A stretch of 64,000 bases of DNA, taken from Sphingopyxis sp. GTDB lineage: Bacteria > Pseudomonadota > Alphaproteobacteria > Sphingomonadales > Sphingomonadaceae. This document shows positions 19,724 through 27,409 of the stretch, piece by piece. Position 1 is the first letter of the stretch; every line of letters starts with the position of its first letter. The DNA lies in contig NZ_JAEMQX010000007.1 of NCBI RefSeq assembly GCF_016463645.1, positions 19,553 to 83,552 of the forward strand, written 5' to 3'. Made by a program: the position numbers and the translations under genes. Below the pieces are notes generated by a model. The model ran no database searches. It was not told where the DNA came from and saw nothing but the letters and a program-made list of their open reading frames with translations.

Positions 19724-20474
19724 CTGCGTTGCTGGCTGGCGCGAGGCGGTCCGGCTCGTCGACCTCGCCACCGGACACCAGGCGCAGAATGTCGTCATCT
19801 CCGTGGCCGAGCCGACTGCGCGCGCAACACTCGCCGATCCCGTCGTGGCGGAAGTCGATGCCTTCCTTTCGGGCCATGGCAAGAAGCCCATCGAGACGGT
19901 CGCCAACACGATTTTTCCGGCAGCGCTGTACAGGCGCTACGGCGCGCCGCAATTCTTCGACCGGTTTCGCGACAACGTGCTGCCGAAGGTCCGGAGGTCG
20001 GGCGCTTGGTCGGGCTATTATTTCGAACGGATGATGGAATTGCCCCGCGCCGACGGCCAGCCAATCAATCAAATCTGGGGCATCGTCGAGCGCCTGCGCA
20101 ACCCGAACGTCCGAGCGCTCAACAAATTCGAACTGCTGATCTTCGACCCCGCCCGCGACGTGAATGACTCGCCCTACGGCGGTCAGTGCCTGAGCTTTGC
20201 CAGTCTCAAGCTGATCGGCAAGGGCGACGATCGTCGCCTCGGCATGACCGCGCTCTACCGCAATCACTACTATATCGAAAAACTGCTCGGCAATCTGATC
20301 GGCCTCGGCCGTCTGCTCGAATTCATCGCCAAGGAAGGCGGGGTCGCGCTGGGTCCGCTCACGATCGTCTCGACCAACGCCACGGTCGACACCGCCAACT
20401 GGAACCGCGGCGATCTTAAGCAACTCTTTGAACGCTGCGATCAGGCGAGCGCACATCTCCGTGCTGCGGCGTGA
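19695..20474 (+). CDS. Thymidylate-synthase-like protein
   Basis: YGGQCLSFASLKLI...RLGMTALYRNHYYIEKLLGNLIGLGRLLEFIAKEGGVALGPLTIVSTNATVD parallels the TS layout (catalytic Cys region, later Arg/Asn region); overlaps upstream CDS. Confidence 0.5.
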   Translation: MYLPIPPQPDCVAGWREAVRLVDLATGHQAQNVVISVAEPTARATLADPVVAEVDAFLSGHGKKPIETVANTIFPAALYRRYGAPQFFDRFRDNVLPKVRRSGAWSGYYFERMMELPRADGQPINQIWGIVERLRNPNVRALNKFELLIFDPARDVNDSPYGGQCLSFASLKLIGKGDDRRLGMTALYRNHYYIEKLLGNLIGLGRLLEFIAKEGGVALGPLTIVSTNATVDTANWNRGDLKQLFERCDQASAHLRAAA

Positions 20475-21145
20475 GGCGCGCCCAACGGCAGTTCTAGCGG
20501 CTCATCGTTGTCATCCGCGACACCGTACAGGCTGAACATGCCCTCGATGAACTCGCGCTGCCCGCCGTAGCTCGGATGGCGGACCGCGGTGGTCGGAATG
20601 TCGAGACCGTCCAGCGCCAGGTGAGCGTCGCGCCCGATCGCGACGATCTGGCGGGGCCGGATCATTGACACGAGGGCTTGCAATATCGGCCAGGTCGCCT
20701 CGCGCTCGCTTCGCGTGTGGCATCGGTTCGACATCGGATCATCCGCTTCATGGGGATGGAACGGGAAAACGTTCCAGAGCATGACAGGCTGACCGATCCG
20801 CTCTAGCACACGCCAGACGATCGCCGCGGTGCGCTCCGCCACGGCGGGTCCCTGCGTCGCACGTTCAAATGCGATGCCGCCCATCAGCGTGCCGGCATGT
20901 CCGAGGTGAATTTCGTCGGTCAGCGGTACGCCCGTACGCCGCCCCCCGCGATAGCCGAGATCACGCGCGATCCAGATCGTTTCGACGCGATGATCAAGCG
21001 CCGCGGTGAGCAGCATTTCGAGATTGTCGCGGCGCCGGGCGGCGGCGTCGCTGCGGTCATGGACCGTGCAGCGATCGCGCCAGGGATTGAACACTGAGGG
21101 AAGTTCGGTCGCCGCCAGGGTGGACACAAAGGATTTCGGGGTCAT
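20441..21145 (-). CDS. Uracil-DNA glycosylase superfamily protein
   Basis: RDLGYRGGRRTGVPLTDE, MLWNVFPFHPHE and VRHPSYGGQREF; start MTPKSFVSTLAATE overlaps upstream stop. Confidence 0.75.
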   Translation of the reverse strand: MTPKSFVSTLAATELPSVFNPWRDRCTVHDRSDAAARRRDNLEMLLTAALDHRVETIWIARDLGYRGGRRTGVPLTDEIHLGHAGTLMGGIAFERATQGPAVAERTAAIVWRVLERIGQPVMLWNVFPFHPHEADDPMSNRCHTRSEREATWPILQALVSMIRPRQIVAIGRDAHLALDGLDIPTTAVRHPSYGGQREFIEGMFSLYGVADDNDEPLELPLGAPHAAARRCALA

Positions 21146-22320
21146 GACGGCAATTCCTTGATACGCAGGCGGCGATTGGCGAAGTCGATCAGGACGCGGC
21201 CGCGCCGATGCTCCTGAAGGAAGCGGAAAGCCGTATAGCCCTGGAGGATCGCTTCCTCCCAAAGCCACAGCGGACAGCGTTCTGATTCGTAGCCGGCGAC
21301 GAACTGGCGGACATGCTTCAGCATGTCCAGCGGAAGGCCACCGCGCTTCACGTTTTCAAAGTACCGGAGTTGCTGCGCTTGTCCGAAAATCCAGGAAGTT
21401 ATGCCCTCTTCGATGAGAATCGCCCGAGCACCGTCTTCGGCGTCGTCGAGTTTCGGATCGCTCTTGCGCTTGAGACGGAGCAGCGCACGCAGCACTGGCG
21501 ACCAGCCAAGCACCGCGACATAAGCGTAGTGAAAGACATCGTGGAAACGATAGTCGTCGGGTTCGAGCGCGTTGTCGGTGAGCCGGTCGCCGACATACAC
21601 ACCGCTTGAGCGTTGATACACGAATGTCTGCCCGCGAACGGTGCGTTCATAGACGTCGATCGCCATCCGCCGCGGCAATTGCTCTTCTGGGTCGAGCGCC
21701 GCATCGGTCGGCGCCGGATAGATGCGCTCGCGCGGCCAGCGATCGAAGATCTTGTGAAGATTCTTCACGGCGGCAGCCTCGATGGTAACACCGGATTCGT
21801 TTGCCGCCTGGATCAACCGGCGCATGACCGCGACCAGCCGGCCCGCGAGTGCTTCGCGGTCCTTCGCAAGACCGCCCGCCTGGAAATCGTTGATGAGCAG
21901 CCCAACGTCGCCTGCCAGCGCGAGCAGGCTATGCTCGAACTGCGGCATCGGTGCCTTGGCAAGCGGAATGTGCTGCGGCTGCAGCGCATGGAAACTGAGC
22001 GTTTCGTTGCCGCCCGTCTGCCATTGTCCGCCGTTTGTCGCCGCGGCGGCAGCGATGTCGCTGAGCGCCATGCGGCTGCGCCGTGCGATCGCCGCCAGAT
22101 ACCAAAGGACGTCACCAAGCTCTTCCGCGACGGCGTGAGCGTAACCCAGGTAGGAGGCATCGTCGCGCTGCTTTTTCTTGGCCTCACTGAGCAAGCTGCC
22201 GACTTCGCCGAAAAGGCCAAGCATCGAGAAGCCCAGTGCGCGGCCACCGCTGCGTTGATCAGTCCGCGCGGCCTGCTTCGCATAATCCGCAACAGTGAGA
22301 GCTTCGAAATCCTCGCTCAT
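21142..22320 (-). CDS. MazG-like nucleotide pyrophosphohydrolase with C-terminal extension
   Basis: N-terminal FSMLGLFGEVGSLLSEAKKKQ...VAEELGDVLWYLAAIARR resembles MazG ExxE/ExxD motifs. Confidence 0.75.
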   Translation of the reverse strand: MSEDFEALTVADYAKQAARTDQRSGGRALGFSMLGLFGEVGSLLSEAKKKQRDDASYLGYAHAVAEELGDVLWYLAAIARRSRMALSDIAAAAATNGGQWQTGGNETLSFHALQPQHIPLAKAPMPQFEHSLLALAGDVGLLINDFQAGGLAKDREALAGRLVAVMRRLIQAANESGVTIEAAAVKNLHKIFDRWPRERIYPAPTDAALDPEEQLPRRMAIDVYERTVRGQTFVYQRSSGVYVGDRLTDNALEPDDYRFHDVFHYAYVAVLGWSPVLRALLRLKRKSDPKLDDAEDGARAILIEEGITSWIFGQAQQLRYFENVKRGGLPLDMLKHVRQFVAGYESERCPLWLWEEAILQGYTAFRFLQEHRRGRVLIDFANRRLRIKELPS

Positions 22321-22517
22321 CGCCTGCCCTTCCGGCGATCCGATATCGCGTCTGCGGGGACGCTCACGCCATAGGCTTCAAGTGCCCGCAGTACGATCAT
22401 CCGGATCGGCTCGCGGGAATCGAGCGACCGTTGACCGAGATCGCGTTTCGTAACGGCAGGAATCTGCACCTGAAGATGCTCGTCGCCGACATCGGTTTGC
22501 GCTGCGATATTTTTCAT
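22317..22517 (-). CDS. Small RHH-like putative DNA-binding protein
   Basis: MKNIAAQTDVGDEHLQVQIPAVTKRDLGQRSLDSREPIRMIVLRALEAYGV; overlaps next gene; start sits in a palindrome cluster. Confidence 0.5.
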   Translation of the reverse strand: MKNIAAQTDVGDEHLQVQIPAVTKRDLGQRSLDSREPIRMIVLRALEAYGVSVPADAISDRRKGRR

Positions 22518-22545
22518 GAATCCATGAAAACATAATTTCATGAAA
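22511..22545. promoter_or_regulatory. Palindrome cluster (candidate operator)
   Basis: TTTTCATG-AATC-CATGAAAA (22511-22530) followed by TTTCATGAAA (22536-22545). Confidence 0.6.
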
Positions 22546-22568
22546 ATAGAAAGCCCGAATCCTCCGGA

Positions 22569-24533
22569 TCAGGAGACGCTCGGCCCGCTGCGCTGCCGCC
22601 CGAGTGTCCAGTTGATCCCGCCGTCGCGCATGATGCCCGAGACCGATTTACCGACATGGCGATCGAGAACAGAGCGCCACGGCACCAGCGTGAAATCGCG
22701 CGACCGTTCGATGAGCGCATGGCGACCACTCGTCATCTCGACTGCGCGCACGAGCCTGCCTTGAACAGCCTCCCCCTCTCTGGCCTCGGCGAACGGAACG
22801 CCTAACTTGTCGGAGAGCTGGCGGGCGACACGCAGCAATTCTCGCCGCTGGAGCGCGGCGAGCATCCCTCGCCGATAGACCGTCTGCCCATCCTGTTCGT
22901 CTGCAAGCTGTTCGGTGATCAGCCATTGCCGTCGCATCGCCTGCGCTGAACGAACCTCGTGCCCGAACCCAGCATCGCGCACTGGCACCGGCGCTTCGGC
23001 GACCAGCTCGCGATCGAGCCAGGTCGCGGCATCGGTTCCCGGTAATTTGTCGAGCGGGATCGCCGACAGGGTTTCAATGGCAACGGGGTGGTCGCGGAAC
23101 TGCATGGCTTCGAACCTCTCGACCCTGGCGAGATGGTCCGGCGCGATGATCCAGCTTCCGTCGGGCTCGCGCTCGACGACGCCCGAGATTTTTCGCATCG
23201 CTTCAAGCCGCCGGACATGCGTTTCGGCGAAGCGTTCGCTGGCGGTCGGATCGTGCTTCAGATGGGCGTCGATCGAATAGCGCCCGCCGTTCGCCGCCGC
23301 GATCTCGTCGATCGTCCGATCGACGGCGCGAATGCCGCCCTCGCGTGGCGCGATCCGGACGATGGCATTTTCGGGGATCGTGTCGACCAGCTCGCCCTTG
23401 CCGATCTCGGCATAATGGGTGCGCCCGTCGATGCCGTCGACCAGCAGATAATGACGGTCTTCATGTTCGTCGGCGAGCCCGCGCATCACGACGCGGCCGA
23501 TGATCGGCGTCGCCTCCTTCGCGACCGGGTCGTAGATGACGCGATCGACCGCAGCACGATCGAGCTTCCGCGCGGTCAGCTCGCGCTGCATGGTGCGGAT
23601 GATGTCGCCGCGCTCGCCGATCTGGCGCAGTGTGTTCGCAAGGTCGGGCTCAAGCCGCCAGGTGCCGTTGCCGACATGCGAGGCGAGTCCCATGCGCCCG
23701 AGTTTCTGCAGGCGACCGACGCGAAGCGATTGCTGGAAGGGATCGCCATCGCTCGCGCTGACCAGCCGCGCGGTATCCATGTCGCGGATCAGCCGTCTGT
23801 CGATCGCGGTCAGCCGCTCGGCACCCGTATCGCTGCGAAGCCGCTCTTCGATTTCAAGGTCGGTGCGCGGCCCCAGGTCGAGGTTGACGATCTCGATCGC
23901 CCGCTGCCGGCTCCCGTGCGAGATATACTCGCGCGCGATCAGCAGATTCTCACCCCGATCGTTTACGCCGCGCACCACGATATGCGTGTGCGGATGGCCG
24001 GTATTGAAATGGTCGACCGCCACCCAATCGAGCTTTGTCCCAAGATCCTGCTCCATCTGCGTCATCAGCCGGCGCACGAACGGCTTCAAGTCGGGATACT
24101 GGTCGGCGTCCTCGGCCGACACGATGAACCGGAACTGGCGGCGGTCGCCGTCACACCGTTCGAGGAACGCCTTGCCATCGGCGACGTCGCTGTCGGGCGA
24201 GTAGAGCGCACCAGCCTCGCCCTCACGGGTCACGCCGTCGCGCTGAATATAGCGAAGGTGCGCCTTCGCACCGCCCATGCCTTTCCCGCCAAGGCCGACA
24301 GGCCGTATCTTGACGATCACGCGGCGCGACCGGAACGCGCCCAATCGGTCGCGCGATCTGAGCACCCGCGCAACACTCGCGCCGCGCCCGATCCGGCTGC
24401 CGTCGAAACGGCCGCGCCTGCCCGTTTTCATGCCGGCCCGCTTTGCCGCTTTCACGACGCGGCTCAGGTAGCGCTGCTCCTTGCCCCGGCCGCGCATCCG
24501 GCCCAGCTGCGGTTCGAACTCATCATCGCGCAT
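22569..24533 (-). CDS. VirD2-like relaxase with DUF3363-type C-terminus
   Basis: KAHLRYIQRDGVTREGEAG, DHFNTGHPHTHIVVRGVNDRGENLLIAREYISHGSR; HxH motif; start MRDDEFEPQLGRMRGRGKEQ. Confidence 0.9.
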   Translation of the reverse strand: MRDDEFEPQLGRMRGRGKEQRYLSRVVKAAKRAGMKTGRRGRFDGSRIGRGASVARVLRSRDRLGAFRSRRVIVKIRPVGLGGKGMGGAKAHLRYIQRDGVTREGEAGALYSPDSDVADGKAFLERCDGDRRQFRFIVSAEDADQYPDLKPFVRRLMTQMEQDLGTKLDWVAVDHFNTGHPHTHIVVRGVNDRGENLLIAREYISHGSRQRAIEIVNLDLGPRTDLEIEERLRSDTGAERLTAIDRRLIRDMDTARLVSASDGDPFQQSLRVGRLQKLGRMGLASHVGNGTWRLEPDLANTLRQIGERGDIIRTMQRELTARKLDRAAVDRVIYDPVAKEATPIIGRVVMRGLADEHEDRHYLLVDGIDGRTHYAEIGKGELVDTIPENAIVRIAPREGGIRAVDRTIDEIAAANGGRYSIDAHLKHDPTASERFAETHVRRLEAMRKISGVVEREPDGSWIIAPDHLARVERFEAMQFRDHPVAIETLSAIPLDKLPGTDAATWLDRELVAEAPVPVRDAGFGHEVRSAQAMRRQWLITEQLADEQDGQTVYRRGMLAALQRRELLRVARQLSDKLGVPFAEAREGEAVQGRLVRAVEMTSGRHALIERSRDFTLVPWRSVLDRHVGKSVSGIMRDGGINWTLGRQRSGPSVS

Positions 24534-24722
24534 AGCGGCGTCCTTCCATGCCGGAATGACGCTCCCCGCCGATAAGAATGGCGCGTCCTCGCCAGAGCGC
24601 AAGGAGTCTCGCGATTGGGATCGGAAAAGCCCAGAAAACCGCCACTCCTGGTAACCCTGTCTCGCACTCAAAGGGCGAGTCTCGCAAAAGCCTTCAAAAA
24701 ACGATGTGCAGACAAACACTTA

Positions 24723-24753
24723 CAAAATCGCGAGATTTTGCCTCTATCTTGCC
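24723..24753. promoter_or_regulatory. oriT: Candidate oriT: inverted repeat plus P-type nic-like site
   Basis: CAAAATC-GCGA-GATTTTG (24723-24740) then CTATCTTGCC (24744-24753), one mismatch from RP4-like CTATCCTG^CC; upstream of relaxase. Confidence 0.55.
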
Positions 24754-24879
24754 ATCGAGCCCGACTGCCACCTGCCGCCCCAGACGCCCGCTTTGCCTTC
24801 CCGCCTTCCCGATCAAAAAAGGGGAGCGGCGCCATGCGGCACCACTCCCGCGAACCTGCCCCTTCAACAGCGCATCGCC

Positions 24880-25041
24880 TTATTGCCAGCCTGCCTGTTC
24901 GGCCTGACGCAGCGCCCGATTGCACCGCTTCAGCCTCTTCTCAGCGGCCCTTAATTCGGCTTCGATCTGCCGCCGTTCTCCCGCGTCATCGCACCATGAA
25001 AGCTCCGCGCGAAGCTCCTCGATCTGTTGTTCAACCGACAT
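24880..25041 (-). CDS. Short coiled-coil-like protein (53 aa)
   Basis: MSVEQQIEELRAELSWCDDAGERRQIEAELRAAEKRLKRCNRALRQAEQAGWQ; GGAGG upstream of ATG; shorter than ORF-track cutoff. Confidence 0.6.
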   Translation of the reverse strand: MSVEQQIEELRAELSWCDDAGERRQIEAELRAAEKRLKRCNRALRQAEQAGWQ

Positions 25042-25373
25042 CTCATCCTCCTGATACAAGCGAAAGATGAGCCATCGCCCGGCGGGGAGCGGGCGGGGTC
25101 AACCACCGCGCAGCGGCCGCGAAGCGGGCGACGGGGGAGCCGATTTTCTCGTCGCCGGAGTGGAGCGAAGCGGAACGCAGGTGGCGTGAAAATTGGGGGA
25201 ACCGTCGATGGTTGAGGCGGTCCGTTCGCCGCCGGATACTCGGTGCTTGCTGAGCGGATTTCTTCCTCTCTGCAGGCCCGCAAGCGCGTTCCGGTGCAGG
25301 AAAAGGCCCACGCCAAGCCCTCAAGGCATGAGGAAAGCCCCGCGCCGGGTGACCGGCGCGGGGCCGATCCGGC

Positions 25374-25694
25374 TCAGTCGCCGGGGTTCCAGATAACGGC
25401 GAACGCGTCGTCGTCGTCCTGCCCGGCGGCGCGGCCGAGATTGGCGTAGAGGGTGCGGCCGCCAAGTTCGGGGGCCGACATGGCGAGGCGGACATATTCG
25501 CGCTGGCTCACCTCGCCGGTGCGGATCCAGCCGCCGCCCAGTTCGACGCCGTTCGACAGCACGCGGTAGTCGGGCTGGTCCCCGGTCTTACTGCGGTTGG
25601 GGATGATGGCGATCTCGGCATTGACCGAAAGCGTCTTCAAGGCGCCCCGGAACGAACCGTCGTTCTGGCGCTGGACATGACCGATTGAGGGCAT
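25374..25694 (-). CDS. DUF736 family protein
   Basis: MPSIGHVQRQNDGSFRGALKTLSVNAEIAIIPNRSKTGDQPDYRVLSNGVELGGGWIRTG. Confidence 0.85.
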   Translation of the reverse strand: MPSIGHVQRQNDGSFRGALKTLSVNAEIAIIPNRSKTGDQPDYRVLSNGVELGGGWIRTGEVSQREYVRLAMSAPELGGRTLYANLGRAAGQDDDDAFAVIWNPGD

Positions 25695-25749
25695 TTCTCG
25701 TCTCCTTGCACATTCGCCCGACCCGATGCCGGGCGATGGGCGGACCGAA

Positions 25750-25908
25750 GGGACGGCCCTTGAGCGCGCTGCGAACCGCAGGCCGAAGCGAAGCGGAGGA
25801 CCGGAAGCGCGGGGCTGATTTGGAGCGAAGCGGCCGCGAGGAGCGCCGCCAAAGCGGCGCGGGGAAATCAGTTCCGCGCGATGGTTTCGCGAGGCGCGCG
25901 GCCGTCCC
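25750..25908. other. Nested palindromic structured region upstream of DUF736 gene
   Basis: Outer arms GGGACGGCC/GGCCGTCCC (25750-25758/25900-25908); middle GCGCGGGGCTGATTT/AAATCAGTTCCGCGC (25807-25821/25865-25879, two G.T pairs); inner GCGCCGC-CAAA-GCGGCGC (25843-25860). Confidence 0.65.
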
Positions 25909-26054
25909 AGGTCATGCGCCCAAGGAGCCGGCGACGGGTTGGTGAGACACGAAAGGACGAGATGCGCGCGCGGACAGGAAGCCCAGTCCGGCGTCTTTCC
26001 GGGAAGCCATGATTGCTTTCGCGGCCACGAGGCCGCGGCTATAGCCTCACGGCG

Positions 26055-26282
26055 ATGAACGAAGGAACGACGATTGCGGGGCAGATCGAACGGCTGATCG
26101 TGCGGCTGGACGGCGCGGCGGTGTGCGATGCCTGCGTGACTGACCGGCTCAACCTGTCGGTTACCGCACAGGCCAATGTCGTCACCTGCGCGCTCGGCGG
26201 CACGCGCGGATTCGAGCGGCAGAAGGACGAATGCACGTTATGCGGAAGCGCCCGGACGGTGATCCGCCGCACCGCCCGGTAG
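26055..26282 (+). CDS. Small Cys-pair (zinc-ribbon-like) hypothetical protein
   Basis: MNEGTTIAGQIERLIVRLDGAAVCDACVTDRLNLS...DECTLCGSARTVIRRTAR; two CxxC. Confidence 0.6.
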   Translation: MNEGTTIAGQIERLIVRLDGAAVCDACVTDRLNLSVTAQANVVTCALGGTRGFERQKDECTLCGSARTVIRRTAR

Positions 26283-26335
26283 GTCAGGCGGCAGGGGTTT
26301 TCGGCACGCGAGCGCGCAGTGCGGCGCGATTTGGG

Positions 26336-26839
26336 CTAGTTGCCGTCGCCCGCGAGCGCGCGCGACAGCGCCTCGTTGGTCGCGTCGATCTCGATGCGGT
26401 CTGCGAAAATCGCGCACCAGCCGCCACCGAACTCCCCGATGCGGGGCTTGGAACAGGTCATGGCCCATTCAAAGCCGATCGGCCCCTTGGCGAGCGTTTC
26501 GGGGCAACATCGCTGGATCACCACCGCGATGGCAGCGGCATCGAAATCGTCCATGCTGGCGAAACACACGATCCGCGCGGATGGATCGTCGGGGCAGGTT
26601 TCAGCGATGAAATCGGCTCCGATGGTGGGAAATTCGGGATCGTTGAACGCCTCGCGAAACCCGCTCCACCGCGCGTTCGCATCGTCCGGCGGAAAGGCTG
26701 CGAGCAGCGCCGCGCTCGGCGGATCGGGCGCGTCGTCATTCGCTAGCGCGTAGCCAGCGTTTGCGACTTCCTCGATCAGCGCGCACTCGGCGGCGGTGCA
26801 GCGAAAGGCGAAGCTGCCCTGAATCCAGATGTCAGCCAT
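26336..26839 (-). CDS. Hypothetical protein (167 aa)
   Basis: MADIWIQGSFAFRCTAAECALIEEVANAGYAL...; start overlaps preceding stop. Confidence 0.7.
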   Translation of the reverse strand: MADIWIQGSFAFRCTAAECALIEEVANAGYALANDDAPDPPSAALLAAFPPDDANARWSGFREAFNDPEFPTIGADFIAETCPDDPSARIVCFASMDDFDAAAIAVVIQRCCPETLAKGPIGFEWAMTCSKPRIGEFGGGWCAIFADRIEIDATNEALSRALAGDGN

Positions 26840-27299
26840 TGCTCGCCTCCTCCCGTTCGGGCGTGATGACAAGCGGGGGCACCGCGAAGTCGGCCGCATC
26901 GAAATGCGCGATGATCGCCGCATAGCTGCCCAATCGCTCGGCGGTGCAGCGCCCCATGAGGATATAGTCGTCCTCGTCGGCAGCGTAGCTTTGCGGTTCG
27001 CCGCTGCCGGTGAACACGGTGCGTTCCGCACCCCACTGGCAGGCATAGGCGCCCGACCAGCGCGCGAAGAAAAGCCCATGCGCGATGCAGAAGGCTTCGA
27101 GTCCCTCGAACCGCCCCCAGGCGACCTCGTGCGCCATGAGCGCCAAGGGCTCGCCCTCGGGCAGATCGCCGAGCGCGAAGGGTTCGCCGTCCCATTCGGT
27201 GGACAGCCCTTCGTTCGCGATGGCCTCGGCGAAGGCGGGAAGCTGGCTGGCGGGGAGCGTCCCGCCGATGGTGATGGATGCCGAAACACGGTCGGCCAT
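26832..27299 (-). CDS. Hypothetical protein (155 aa)
   Basis: MADRVSASITIGGTLPASQLPAFAEAIANEGLSTEWDGEPF...; coupled to 26336-26839. Confidence 0.75.
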   Translation of the reverse strand: MADRVSASITIGGTLPASQLPAFAEAIANEGLSTEWDGEPFALGDLPEGEPLALMAHEVAWGRFEGLEAFCIAHGLFFARWSGAYACQWGAERTVFTGSGEPQSYAADEDDYILMGRCTAERLGSYAAIIAHFDAADFAVPPLVITPEREEASNG

Positions 27300-27320
27300 G
27301 ACAAGTCTCCTGTCTGAAAT

Positions 27321-27357
27321 CCGCGCCGCGAGGGCCGCTTGCGGCCGAGCGGCGCGG
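27321..27357. other. Nested GC-rich hairpin between parB and the 27299 gene
   Basis: CCGCGCCGC/GCGGCGCGG (27321-27329/27349-27357) enclosing GGCCGC-TT-GCGGCC (27333-27346). Confidence 0.65.
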
Positions 27358-27409
27358 CGATTTTATGGGGGACGGAACGGGCGGCGGGTGCGCCGCCGCC
27401 CGTCCAGTT

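Noticed and set aside
23088-24575. 495-aa plus-strand ORF
   Set aside because: Antisense to the relaxase, which has clear HxH and relaxase motifs.
26336-27304. 322-aa minus-strand ORF as one protein
   Set aside because: N-terminal half is out of frame with the better 155-aa ORF 26832-27299; the real gene probably starts at 26839.
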